From Pseudomonas mosselii (GTDB lineage Bacteria; Pseudomonadota; Gammaproteobacteria; Pseudomonadales; Pseudomonadaceae), in contig NZ_VAUO01000004.1 of NCBI RefSeq assembly GCF_005796105.1, positions 1 to 64,000 of the forward strand: a stretch of 64,000 nt of DNA, written 5' to 3'. A model generated the notes under the pieces. It was not told the origin of the DNA. It was given only the letters and a program-made list of their open reading frames with translations, and made no database searches. The position numbers and the translations under genes are program-made. Shown here piece by piece: positions 54,061 through 62,622 of this stretch. Positions within the stretch are counted from its first letter, which is position 1. Each line of letters begins with the position of its first letter.

Positions 54061-54188
54061 CGTGATACCTGCCAAAAAACGAGCGCGGATTCTGCGCACA
54101 AATGCCGACGGTTTAAAGCACCGCGCTGAAAATTCCTGCCACGCCATGCGACAATGCCGCCACCAAACTGCCTTGCCAGGAGGCCGCC

Positions 54189-54593
54189 ATGGCCCGTCGC
54201 CGCGAACTTACGATCACCCTCAAGCCCGTGCAACTGATCCTGTGCGTCGCCTTTGGCCTGTGGCTGGGCGCCGTGGCCATTGCCTTGAGCCTGTGGCTGG
54301 CGCTGCGCCTTTGGCCCGAGCAGGTCCAGCCACTGGCCCAGGCCGTGGCACCGTCGGTCGTCCAACCCGCGACGGCCCCCACGGCAGCGCCCAACCAGAC
54401 ACAGGATGCCCAGGCGCAGATGTTCGAACGCTACAAGGACATCCTGCACAAGCAAGAACTGCAACAAGCCGCCGAAGCCGCCCAAGGTAACCCGCGTAAC
54501 CTGAACGACCCCAAGTGCCAGTTCTGGCTGCAACAGAACCGCACCGCCCCGACGCCCAAGAGCCAGGCCAATGTGCTGGAGCTGTGCTACTGA
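54189..54593 (+). CDS. Small inner-membrane protein, function unknown
   Basis: 134 residues; AGGAGG precedes the ATG. One TM helix (VQLILCVAFGLWLGAVAIALSL), a Pro/Ala-rich linker, a short helical segment (AQMFERYKDILHKQELQQA) and a Cys-bearing tail (NDPKCQFWLQQNRTA, VLELCY). The two Cys could form a periplasmic disulfide if the tail is outside. The next gene starts 3 bp after the stop, so the two are an operon. Confidence 0.8.
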   Translation: MARRRELTITLKPVQLILCVAFGLWLGAVAIALSLWLALRLWPEQVQPLAQAVAPSVVQPATAPTAAPNQTQDAQAQMFERYKDILHKQELQQAAEAAQGNPRNLNDPKCQFWLQQNRTAPTPKSQANVLELCY

Positions 54594-54595
54594 AC

Positions 54596-55078
54596 ATGGA
54601 CAAGGCCGCCCTGCTGCAACGCATCATCGCCACCCTGGAACACGACATGGACGTGTCGCGTCGCGCTGCGCAGACCGCCTACGAAGCGGCAACCGCCGAA
54701 GAGAACATCGCCGAGAACAAGTACGACACCCTCGGCCTGGAAGCGTCCTACCTGGCAACCGGACAAGCCCGACGCACCGCCGAGATTCGCCAGGCACTGC
54801 TGACCTATCAGCAATGGCGACTGCGCGACTACGATCCGGCGCGCGGCATCCAGATCGGCTGCCTGGTGACCCTGGAGGACCAGGCCGGGCAGCAGCGACG
54901 GCTATTCCTGGGCCCGGAAGGTGCGGGACTGAAGATCGGCGAAGGCGACACGCTGGTGACGGTGATCACCCCACGGGCACCGCTGGGTCAACAGTTGATG
55001 GGCAAAAAACCAGATGACGAAGTGAGCCTGGCAATCAATGGGATGGCCCAGGTTCAGTTCATCATCGATGTGGCCTGA
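54596..55078 (+). CDS. GreA/GreB-family protein
   Basis: 160 residues. N-terminal short coiled coil (DKAALLQRIIATLEHDMDVS, TAEENIAENKYDTLGLEASY) and C-terminal FKBP-like Gre domain (GPEGAGLKIGEGDTLVTVIT, SPL-like turn, QLMGKKPDDEVSL). Gre factors rescue backtracked RNA polymerase. The N-terminal acidic tip residues needed for cleavage are not evident as in GreA, so it may be a Gre-like regulator. Begins 3 bp after the membrane gene. Confidence 0.8.
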   Translation: MDKAALLQRIIATLEHDMDVSRRAAQTAYEAATAEENIAENKYDTLGLEASYLATGQARRTAEIRQALLTYQQWRLRDYDPARGIQIGCLVTLEDQAGQQRRLFLGPEGAGLKIGEGDTLVTVITPRAPLGQQLMGKKPDDEVSLAINGMAQVQFIIDVA

Positions 55079-55097
55079 ACGCAGGATGCCAGTCAGT

Positions 55098-55260
55098 TAA
55101 GCCAATGGGGCCGCTGCGCAACCCATCGCGGCACAAGGCCGCTCCTACAGGTGCGGCGGTGGATTCAGGCTATGCACAATCCTGTGGGAGCGGGCTTGCC
55201 CGCGAAGCAGCCGACTCGGTGGGTGGCACCGGCTACGCCGGTGTTCGCGGTGGTCCGGCA
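55098..55260. repeat. Two REP-type elements in a convergent gap
   Basis: First copy around 55098-55150 (GCACAAGGCCGCTCCTACAG) resembles the arms of the REPIN at 43601. The second around 55180-55260 (CCTGTGGGAGCGGGCTTGCC followed by CGCGAA) belongs to another REP class and is followed by a GCCGG inverted repeat. Confidence 0.75.
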
Positions 55261-55328
55261 CTCCGGCCGGAAAGGGGCGCGCAGCGTCTCCAACTACTGC
55301 AAAAAAGGCTTGACTGGCTGGTATTAGC

Positions 55329-56261
55329 CTATGCCCCCTGCAACGCATCGAAGCGCTGCGCCAAGCCCTGCTCGGCAAAGCGCTCCACCACAAAATCGAT
55401 GAACGCCCGAGTCTTGCCCGGCAGCAGCTTGTGCCCGGCGTAGTACAGGCTGATGTGGCCATCGTCCACGTACCAGTCGGGCAATACCCGCAGTAGCCTT
55501 CCGGCCGCCAAGTACGGCACGGCGAACGGCAGGCTCACCAGGGCGACGCCCAGGCTTTGCTCGGCCACCGCGCATGCCGCGTCGGAGTCGCTCATGGTCA
55601 TTGCCTGGCGCAGTTGCAAGGGGCACTGCGCCTGCCAGCGGCTGGTCAACGGCCAAGCCCGTACCCGCCCCGTCTGCGGCGAGCGAATCAGGATACCGTC
55701 ATGCCGTTGCAAGGCCTGTGGGTCGTCGATTGGACCATGCTCCTCGAGGTATCCGGGCGAGGCTACCAGGACGCGATGCGCCGGCGTCAGCTTGCGCGCC
55801 ACCACACCCGGCGGCAGGTCGAAACCACCACCAATGGCGGCATCGAAGCCTTGCCCGATCAGGTCCACCTGGCGATTGTCGAAATGCCAGTCCGGGGTAA
55901 TCGCTGGGTAACGGCGCAAGAAGTCGCCCAACAGAGGCAACACGTACAGCCGCCCGAACACCGTGCCCATGCTCACCCGCAACTGCCCGGCCGGCTGGCC
56001 CTCGGCACTGGCCAGATTGGCAACGGCGTACTGGATGGTGCGAAAACTGTCGCTGACCTCTCCCAGAAAGCGCTGCCCAGCTTCGGTCAAGGTCAATTTG
56101 CGTGTACTACGCTGGAACAGCCGCACGCCCAGGCGCACCTCCAACTGGGCAACGTTCTTGCCGACCGCCGCCGGGGTCAGCGACAAACGCCGGGCCGCTT
56201 CGGCGAAGCTGCCGACTTCGGCACTGCGGATGAAACATTCGAGGCTGCTGAACGATTCCAT
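55329..56261 (-). CDS. LysR-family regulator next to an SDR gene
   Basis: 310 residues. HTH at about 16-45 (GSFAEAARRLSLTPAAVGKN), substrate domain from GQLRVSMGTVFGRLYVLPLL. It belongs to the CrgA-like group that often regulates divergent oxidoreductases. The SDR gene starts 110 bp away on the other strand. No clear ribosome site. Confidence 0.88.
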   Translation of the reverse strand: MESFSSLECFIRSAEVGSFAEAARRLSLTPAAVGKNVAQLEVRLGVRLFQRSTRKLTLTEAGQRFLGEVSDSFRTIQYAVANLASAEGQPAGQLRVSMGTVFGRLYVLPLLGDFLRRYPAITPDWHFDNRQVDLIGQGFDAAIGGGFDLPPGVVARKLTPAHRVLVASPGYLEEHGPIDDPQALQRHDGILIRSPQTGRVRAWPLTSRWQAQCPLQLRQAMTMSDSDAACAVAEQSLGVALVSLPFAVPYLAAGRLLRVLPDWYVDDGHISLYYAGHKLLPGKTRAFIDFVVERFAEQGLAQRFDALQGA

Positions 56262-56371
56262 ACCAAAAGTTTACTCTGATGATCCTGATTGCCATCTTAT
56301 CAACAGGTAATCGACGATCGATACTGCGCCCATCCAAGGCATCCGGCCTTGCTCATCAGCAGGAGATCAGC

Positions 56372-57121
56372 ATGTCCCAGCAACTTCCCCTCAGCGGTAA
56401 AGTGGCCCTCGTCCAGGGTGGTTCGCGTGGCATCGGCGCAGCCATCGTACGCCGCCTGGCCCGCGACGGCGCCAAGGTCGCCTTCACCTACGTCAGCTCC
56501 GCCGAAACCGCCAACACCCTGGCAGCACAGATCGTCGACGGCGGTGGCCAGGCCTTGGCCCTGCGCGCCGACAGCGCCGACGCCAGCGCCGTGCAGCAGG
56601 CCGTCGAGGACACCGTCAGCGCTTTCGGTGGCCTCGACATCCTGGTCAACAACGCCGGCGTGCTGGCGGTGGCGCCTGTCGCCGAGTTCGACCTGGTCGA
56701 TTTCGACCGGATCCTGGCGATCAACGTGCGCAGCGTGTTCGTCGCCACCCAGGCCGCCGTCCGGCACATGGGCCAAGGCGGGCGCATCATCAACATCGGC
56801 AGCACCAACGCCGAGCGCATGCCCTTCGCCGGAGGCGCGCCCTATGCCATGAGCAAATCGGCACTGGTCGGCCTGACCAAGGGCCTGGCCCGCGACCTGG
56901 GTCCTCAAGGCATTAGCGTCAACAATGTGCAGCCGGGCCCGGTGGACACCGACATGAACCCGGCCAAGGGCGAGTTTGCCGACAGTCTGATCCCGCTAAT
57001 GGCCATCGGGCGCTACGGCCAGGTCGAGGAAATCGCCAGCTTCGTCGCCTACCTGGCAGGGCCTGAAGCGGGTTATATCACCGGCGCCAGCCTGCTCGCC
57101 GATGGGGGCTTCGCAGCCTGA
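56372..57121 (+). CDS. Short-chain dehydrogenase, BdcA-like
   Basis: 249 residues; AGGAG precedes the ATG. Cofactor motif GGSRGIGAAIVRRLARDGAK, NNAG, and catalytic Ser-Tyr-Lys in NIGSTNAERMPFAGGAPYAM followed by SKSA. The later part (VQPGPVDTDMNPAKGEFAD, MAIGRYGQVEEIASFVAYLA) is strikingly close to E. coli BdcA, which binds cyclic di-GMP and promotes biofilm dispersal. That role here is inferred from similarity only. Divergent LysR is the probable regulator. Confidence 0.88.
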   Translation: MSQQLPLSGKVALVQGGSRGIGAAIVRRLARDGAKVAFTYVSSAETANTLAAQIVDGGGQALALRADSADASAVQQAVEDTVSAFGGLDILVNNAGVLAVAPVAEFDLVDFDRILAINVRSVFVATQAAVRHMGQGGRIINIGSTNAERMPFAGGAPYAMSKSALVGLTKGLARDLGPQGISVNNVQPGPVDTDMNPAKGEFADSLIPLMAIGRYGQVEEIASFVAYLAGPEAGYITGASLLADGGFAA

Positions 57122-57146
57122 CCCACAGCGCCTGGCGGGCTGCGTA

Positions 57147-58025
57147 TCAGCCTGCCATCAGGCGTTGCTCCAGCACCTCCAGGAACGCTCGCGCAGCAGG
57201 CGTGGGGCTTTGTGACCATACCGCATAAAGATGCCGTACCGGCGCATCCACCAGCGGTACGCTGATCACCCCCTGGAAGCCCCTAGCGATGCGCTCGGGC
57301 ACCAGCCCCACTGCCATGCCGCGTTGCACGAACTTCTCCACCAGGCGGATATGGCCGATTTCGAACTGCACCCGACGCACCACACCCACCGCCTGGAACG
57401 CCTCGTCGGTCTGGCGACGCGCGCCAGTGCCCTCGGGAAAATCCACCAGCACTTCATCGGCCAGCGCCGCCAACGCCAGTTGCCCCCTGCCCTGCAGCGG
57501 GTGTTCGGGGGCCAGCACCGCCACCAATTCCTCGCGAGCCAACAGACGGTGCTGCACGCCCTGCAACACCTCGCCCTGCCACAGGCCAATGAAACCCACG
57601 TCCAAGCGCCGCTCGATGACATCGGCGACCAACCGTTCGCTCTTGGCGGTCAGCCAACGTACGTCCACCTGCGGATGCCGGTCGTGGAACACTTCCAGCA
57701 ACTCGACCAGATCGAGCGCTGTCAGCGAACTGATCTCGCCAATCGACAGGCGCCCGCGCACCTGCCCGCAGGCTGCCGCGACATCATCGGCGATACGCCG
57801 CGCCGCCTCTACCGCTGGGCGCGCACTGAGCACAAAGGCTTCACCGGCAGGGGTCAAGCGTACCCGCCGCGAACTGCGCTCGAACAGGCTCACCCCAAGC
57901 GTCGCCTCCAGCCGCGCGACCTGGTGGCTGAGTGCCGACTGCACCACATGGCAGCGCTCGGCGGCGCGGGTGAAACTGCCGGTGTCAGCTACGGCGAGGG
58001 CATACTCGAGCTGCTTGAGGTTCAT
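57147..58025 (-). CDS. LysR-family regulator next to an MFS exporter
   Basis: 292 residues from MNLKQLEYALAVADTGSFTR. HTH (AAERCHVVQSALSHQVARLE) and effector domain (GRLSIGEISSLTALDLVELL). Divergent from the MFS gene with 108 bp between, the usual control arrangement. Confidence 0.88.
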   Translation of the reverse strand: MNLKQLEYALAVADTGSFTRAAERCHVVQSALSHQVARLEATLGVSLFERSSRRVRLTPAGEAFVLSARPAVEAARRIADDVAAACGQVRGRLSIGEISSLTALDLVELLEVFHDRHPQVDVRWLTAKSERLVADVIERRLDVGFIGLWQGEVLQGVQHRLLAREELVAVLAPEHPLQGRGQLALAALADEVLVDFPEGTGARRQTDEAFQAVGVVRRVQFEIGHIRLVEKFVQRGMAVGLVPERIARGFQGVISVPLVDAPVRHLYAVWSQSPTPAARAFLEVLEQRLMAG

Positions 58026-58133
58026 ACTGCTATCTGCTTTCAAGATGGATACCGTGAAAACTATACATTGGCGTCATGCCTGACACTTCCTGATACTTGT
58101 GCCTATTCCCTTTTTTCCTGCCACGAGACACCC

Positions 58134-59324
58134 ATGAACACCCCCACTCTCGGTCGCGCCCTGATCTTGCTAATGGCCACCGCCACTGGCCTGGCCGTGG
58201 CCAGCAACTACTACGCCCAACCCCTGCTGCACAGCATCGCCGAGCACTTCGGCCTGAGCACCGCCAGCGCCGGCAGCATCGTCATCGCCGCGCAGCTCAG
58301 CTATGGCGCCGGCCTGCTGTTGCTTGCGCCACTGGGCGATTTGTTCGAGCAACGCCGACTGATCGTGAGCATGACGCTGATCGCTAGCGTCGGGCTGCTG
58401 ATCAGCGCCTGCGCGCAAAGCCTGCCCTGGCTGATCGTCGGTACCGCGTTGACCGGGCTGTTCTCGGTGGTGGCGCAGATCCTGGTGCCGATGGCCGCCG
58501 CCCTCAGCGCCCCGGAGCAACGCGGACGCGCGGTGGGTACACTGATGAGCGGCCTGCTGCTGGGCATCCTGCTGGCCCGCACCGCGGCCGGACTCATGGC
58601 CGAGCTGGGCGGCTGGCGCAGCATCTACATCCTGGCCGCGGTGCTGATGGCGATCACGGCACTGGCGCTGTACCGCAGCCTGCCGCAGCACCACAGCCAT
58701 GCCGGGCTCAAGTATCCCGCCTTGATCGGCTCGGTGTTCCGCCTGTTCGCCGAGGAACCCGTGCTGCGCTTGCGCGCGTTGCTAGGGCTGCTGTCGTTCA
58801 GCCTGTTCGCCTTGTTCTGGACACCGCTGGCGTTTTTGCTGAGCAGTGCGCCTTACCACTATTCGGATGCCGTAATTGGCCTGTTCGGCCTGGCGGGCGC
58901 GGCCGGGGCGCTGGCCGCCAACTGGGCCGGGCGTCTGGCCGACCGGGGCAAGGGCGCTCTGGGCACGACCATCGGGCTAACCGCGCTGCTGCTGTCATGG
59001 GTGCCACTGGGCTTCGCCCAGCAGTCACTGGCGGCGCTGCTGCTCGGGGTGCTGGTGCTGGACCTGGCGGTGCAACTGGTGCATGTGAGCAACCAGAACG
59101 CAGTCATCGCCCTGCGCCCCGAGGCGCGCACGCGGCTCAACGCCGGATACATCACCTGCTACTTCATTGGCGGCGCATTCGGGTCGCTGCTGGGCACCCA
59201 GCTGTTCCAGCGGTATGGCTGGGACGGCATCGTGGTCGCAGGGCTGATCATCGGCGCGCTGGCGCTACTGGCGTGGGAAATCGCCCGACGCAAGCAGGTG
59301 AAACTGCCGATGCAGGCGACCTGA
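58134..59324 (+). CDS. MFS transporter (drug/metabolite exporter type)
   Basis: 396 residues, 12 TM helices. Motif near TM2-3: PLGDLFEQRRLIVSMTLIAS; similar loop in the second half: WAGRLADRGKGALGTTIGL. Starts MNTPTLGRALILLMATATGL and resembles the YgaY/AraJ-like branch. Substrate unknown. Probably under the divergent LysR regulator. Confidence 0.9.
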   Translation: MNTPTLGRALILLMATATGLAVASNYYAQPLLHSIAEHFGLSTASAGSIVIAAQLSYGAGLLLLAPLGDLFEQRRLIVSMTLIASVGLLISACAQSLPWLIVGTALTGLFSVVAQILVPMAAALSAPEQRGRAVGTLMSGLLLGILLARTAAGLMAELGGWRSIYILAAVLMAITALALYRSLPQHHSHAGLKYPALIGSVFRLFAEEPVLRLRALLGLLSFSLFALFWTPLAFLLSSAPYHYSDAVIGLFGLAGAAGALAANWAGRLADRGKGALGTTIGLTALLLSWVPLGFAQQSLAALLLGVLVLDLAVQLVHVSNQNAVIALRPEARTRLNAGYITCYFIGGAFGSLLGTQLFQRYGWDGIVVAGLIIGALALLAWEIARRKQVKLPMQAT

Positions 59325-59429
59325 CGCGACAAATAGCCACATGACCCTCCGTCGCCTGGGCGTTGACTTGCCAACGCCCCCGGCGCTCAGTAAGCGCTGG
59401 TCAAAGCCCTTTCCCGACAGGACGACACA

Positions 59430-59807
59430 ATGACAAGACTCACGGTGCAATCCGGCGATTTCTTGCAAGGTGAAGGCGAGTATCGCAATGGAGCGCTCAC
59501 ACTCAAGACCCCGCGCAGCCCCTCGCCTGGCGAGCGCATTTCCCTGGCCCGCATCAAGGACCTCAAGCTTGCCAACCTCGAATCCACCCGCAGCCTGGGC
59601 AGTGCCCTCGGCTGGGGCATGGCCGGGGCGCTGGTGGCAGGCCCGGTGGGGCTACTGGCCGGGCTGCTGCTCGGCGGCAAGGAAGACGAGGTGACGTTCC
59701 TCGCCACGTTCAAGGACGGACGCAAGCTGCTGGCCATCACCGATGGCAAGACCTGGTCGAAGATCGACGACAACTGGCGCCAACATCAGCGCCCAGCCGC
59801 CGCCTGA
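59430..59807 (+). CDS. Small protein with glycine-zipper segment, function unknown
   Basis: 125 residues; AGGA upstream. An N-terminal beta-rich part (VQSGDFLQGEGEYRNGALTL), a hydrophobic Gly-rich segment near 60-82 (GWGMAGALVAGPVGLLAGLL) and a C-terminal domain (EVTFLATFKDGRKLLAITDG). The hydrophobic segment could be a membrane hairpin. No family recognised. Confidence 0.75.
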   Translation: MTRLTVQSGDFLQGEGEYRNGALTLKTPRSPSPGERISLARIKDLKLANLESTRSLGSALGWGMAGALVAGPVGLLAGLLLGGKEDEVTFLATFKDGRKLLAITDGKTWSKIDDNWRQHQRPAAA

Positions 59808-59855
59808 ATTCACCCGCGGCTTATTCGTTCCATTCCTGAAGTGCCCGCTTTATTG

Positions 59856-59871
59856 CAGGCACGCGTGCCTG
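59856..59871. promoter_or_regulatory. Perfect 16-bp palindrome upstream of the TonB receptor
   Basis: CAGGCACGCGTGCCTG lies about 130 bp before the receptor ATG. It may be an operator for an unknown regulator. It is too GC-rich for a Fur box. A hairpin ACCGGCG/CGCCGGT at 59908-59924 follows. Confidence 0.4.
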
Positions 59872-60001
59872 TGCGCCTGCTAACATGACGCCCCTTTTGA
59901 CCGCCTGACCGGCGCAACGCCGGTGGCGCTCGCCTGCCTGCCGCATAACCGGCGACCACCGACCGATAACGGTGGCGCGTGCCTTTTCAAGGAGTCCCCG
60001 C

Positions 60002-62131
60002 ATGACCCCGCTTCGCCCCCGCCTGCCGCTTGGCCTGCTCGGCCTGGGCCTTGCCCTGCACAGCACTCAAGGCCTGGCCGACGATAGCGTGACCCTGGCC
60101 CCGGTGCAGATTACCGAAGCCTACGCAAGCGAGGGCTACCCAGTGCACGAAGCACAGGTTGGCGGCCTGCACAGCGGCCCGCTACTGGATACCCCGGCTG
60201 CGGTCAGTGTGTTCAGCCGCCAGTTGCTGGACGACCGGCAGGTGCGCAACCTGAGCGAGGTGCTGCAAAGCGACGCCTCGGTAGGCGAAAGCTATGCCCC
60301 CATCGGCTACTACGAGAACTTCAACGTGCGCGGCTTCGAACTCAATGCCGCGAGCAGCTACCGGATCAACGGCCAGACCATCGCTGGCGAGCAGAACGTG
60401 GCTCTGGAGAACAAGCAGCAGGTGGAGTTGCTCAAGGGCCTGTCGGGGCTGCAAAGCGGTGTTTCCGAGCCCGGCGGGCTGGTCAACTACGTGACCAAGC
60501 GCGCGCAGGATGTGCGTAGCGTCAGCGTCTCGACCAACCAACAGGGCGAGCGCTACCTGGCCACCGACCTGGGCGGCTGGTTCGGCGCCGAGCGCCAGTT
60601 CGGCGTGCGGGTGAACCTGGCCCACGAGGACATCCGCTCCTACGCCGACCACGCCGATGGCCGACGCGAGTTCGCCTCGCTGGCCTTCGACTGGCAGATC
60701 AACCCCGATGCCGTACTGGAACTGGACGCCGAGTACCAGCACCGCGAGCAGTTCTCGGTGCCGGGCTATCAGTTGCTGGGCGGCACCGCCCTGCCCCACG
60801 CGGTCGACCCGAAGGACCACCTGGCCTGGCAGCAGTGGACCAAGCCTGTACAGAACGACTCACTGAACCTGGGCGGGCGCTTCAAGTACCGGCTCAATGA
60901 CAGTTGGAACAGCACCCTGAGCGCTTCGCGCAGCCAGGTCGTGATCGACGACTACAGCTCGTTCGCCTGGGGCTCGAGCCAAGGCGCGGTGTTCGGCAGT
61001 ACGGGTGACTACGACATCTATGATTTCCGCAGCCCCGACGACACGCGCCGCACCGATGAAGCCCAGGCCATGCTGGACGGGCGTTTCGACGCCCTGGGCG
61101 TGGCCCACGAACTGAGCATTGGGCTCAGCGCACAACGCCGCACCCTGGACCAACGGCCGTACTACAGCGAATGGCGGGGCACCGGCAACATCGACACGGG
61201 CGCCCCCGCGCTGCCACCTTCCGACAAACCGGTCGGCGACAGCGAACGGCGCCTGGACAGCCGCCAGTACGGCCTGATCTTCAGCGACCGCATCACCTTC
61301 AACGAACACTGGCAAACCCTGATTGGCGCCCGCGAAGTGCGCCTGGACGAGAAAGCCTGGGATCAAGACGGTGGCCTGAACCGCCACACCCGCCAGTACC
61401 AGTTGCTGCCCAACGCCGCGCTGATCTACAAACCGCAGCCCGACACCACGCTCTACGCCAGCTATGCCAAAGGGCTGTCCGCTGGCGGCACTGCGCCGTG
61501 GTACGCGTTGAACGCCGGCAATATCCTCGCCCCGACCCTGTCCCACCAACTGGAACTGGGCTTCAAACAGGACTGGCAGGGCATGAGTTTCAGCGCCGCG
61601 CTGTTCCAGATCCGCCAGGCCTACCAGTATTCACGCGCCGAAGGGTCTGACTTCGTTTATGTGCAACAAGGCCAGCAGAAGAACATTGGCCTGGAACTGA
61701 GCGCCAGCGGCCAGGCGACCTCGAACCTGCAGATCCACGCCAGCGTCGCGGCGATCCGGGCCCGGATCAAGAACAGTGGCACCGACGCCTACGAGGATCA
61801 TCAAGCGATCAACGTGCCGCGCCTGCGCGCCGCGTTGCAGGCCGAGTACAGCTTGCCCGTACCAGGCCTGGCCCTGCTCGGCGGCGCCCGCTACAGCGCG
61901 AGCAAGTACGCCAGCCAAGCCGGCAATGTCGAGGTCGGCGGCTATACCGTGTTCGACCTCGGCGGCCGCTACCGCACGCGCATCAGCGGCTACGACACAA
62001 CCCTGCGCCTGACCGTGGACAACGTTTTCGACAAGCGCTACTGGCGCGACGTGGGGGATTACCTGGGGGACAACTACCTATTCCAGGGCGCGCCGCGGAC
62101 GGCGAGGTTGTCGGCTTCGGTCAATTTCTAA
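60002..62131 (+). CDS. TonB-dependent siderophore receptor
   Basis: 709 residues; AAGGAG precedes the ATG. Signal peptide ends near TQGLADD. Plug domain (about 40-165): DTPAAVSVFSRQLLDDRQV, FNVRGFELNAASSYRINGQT, LLKGLSGLQSGVSEPGGLVN. A 22-strand barrel ends with NVFDKRYWRDVGDYLGDNYL and terminal Phe. It belongs to the siderophore (FhuA/FpvA-like) group without the extra N-terminal signalling domain. Cognate siderophore unknown. No sigma/anti-sigma genes adjoin it. Confidence 0.92.
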   Translation: MTPLRPRLPLGLLGLGLALHSTQGLADDSVTLAPVQITEAYASEGYPVHEAQVGGLHSGPLLDTPAAVSVFSRQLLDDRQVRNLSEVLQSDASVGESYAPIGYYENFNVRGFELNAASSYRINGQTIAGEQNVALENKQQVELLKGLSGLQSGVSEPGGLVNYVTKRAQDVRSVSVSTNQQGERYLATDLGGWFGAERQFGVRVNLAHEDIRSYADHADGRREFASLAFDWQINPDAVLELDAEYQHREQFSVPGYQLLGGTALPHAVDPKDHLAWQQWTKPVQNDSLNLGGRFKYRLNDSWNSTLSASRSQVVIDDYSSFAWGSSQGAVFGSTGDYDIYDFRSPDDTRRTDEAQAMLDGRFDALGVAHELSIGLSAQRRTLDQRPYYSEWRGTGNIDTGAPALPPSDKPVGDSERRLDSRQYGLIFSDRITFNEHWQTLIGAREVRLDEKAWDQDGGLNRHTRQYQLLPNAALIYKPQPDTTLYASYAKGLSAGGTAPWYALNAGNILAPTLSHQLELGFKQDWQGMSFSAALFQIRQAYQYSRAEGSDFVYVQQGQQKNIGLELSASGQATSNLQIHASVAAIRARIKNSGTDAYEDHQAINVPRLRAALQAEYSLPVPGLALLGGARYSASKYASQAGNVEVGGYTVFDLGGRYRTRISGYDTTLRLTVDNVFDKRYWRDVGDYLGDNYLFQGAPRTARLSASVNF

Positions 62132-62138
62132 TCGCCAG

Positions 62139-62172
62139 CGCGGAGCACGTCGACACCCCGACGTGCTCCGCG
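62139..62172 (+). terminator. 14-bp perfect hairpin after the TonB receptor
   Basis: CGCGGAGCACGTCG (62139-62152) pairs with 62159-62172 around a 6-base loop, 8 bp past the stop codon; no T run. Confidence 0.65.
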
Positions 62173-62200
62173 AACGCCGCCTGCATGACAGCTGAAAACA

Positions 62201-62234
62201 AAAAGCCCCCGAACCTTTCGATTCGGGGGCTTTT
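62201..62234. terminator. Bidirectional terminator between receptor and tRNA-Ser
   Basis: AAAAGCCCCCGAA (62201-62213) pairs with TTCGGGGGCTTTT (62222-62234); A4/T4 ends allow function both ways. Confidence 0.9.
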
Positions 62235-62243
62235 CGTAGAATG

Positions 62244-62333
62244 TGGCGGTGAAGAAGGGATTTGAACCCTTGATACGATTTCTCGTATACACACTTTCCA
62301 GGCGTGCTCCTTCGACCACTCGGACACTTCACC
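62244..62333 (-). tRNA. tRNA-Ser (GGA)
   Basis: 90 nt with long variable arm (TATACGAGAAATCGTAT), acceptor GGTGAAG paired with CTTCACC, encoded CCA, anticodon loop CTGGAAA giving GGA. Confidence 0.97.
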
Positions 62334-62370
62334 GTTTCTCTTCAAGCTATTCAGCCTGTCGAGGCGCGCT

Positions 62371-62399
62371 AATTTAGTCGAAGAGGTTTGCCTTGGCAA
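62371..62399 (-). promoter_or_regulatory. Sigma70 promoter of tRNA-Ser
   Basis: TTGCCA (62394-62399), 17-bp spacer, TAAATT (62371-62376) and GC-rich discriminator AGCGCGCC on the minus strand. Confidence 0.8.
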
Positions 62400-62540
62400 G
62401 TATTTTTTTCAGAATTTTCATGCGCTTAAGCCAATCCAGGAAAAGCCCGTAGGAATCAGGGCAATGCTGCCATTGTCGCCTGCGCTTTTACCGCGCGCCA
62501 AGCGCGCGCCCCGCTGCAGCGCGGGCTCAAGGGCGATGGC

Positions 62541-62557
62541 TGACCGACCAGTCAGTC
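62541..62557. promoter_or_regulatory. TetR-type operator-like palindrome upstream of the crotonase gene
   Basis: TGACCGACCAGTCAGTC is an imperfect palindrome of the form used by many TetR repressors, 66 bp before the ATG. No TetR gene is nearby, so the regulator would be encoded elsewhere. Confidence 0.45.
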
Positions 62558-62622
62558 TTGCTGCTTTACCTGACCGGTGGTGCTGGGTAACGTCGTGGCC
62601 ACGCCACCTAAAGGACTCTGCC

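Noticed and set aside
59808..60001. Cobalamin or other known riboswitch before the TonB receptor
   Set aside because: Stems are present but none of the conserved riboswitch boxes could be found.
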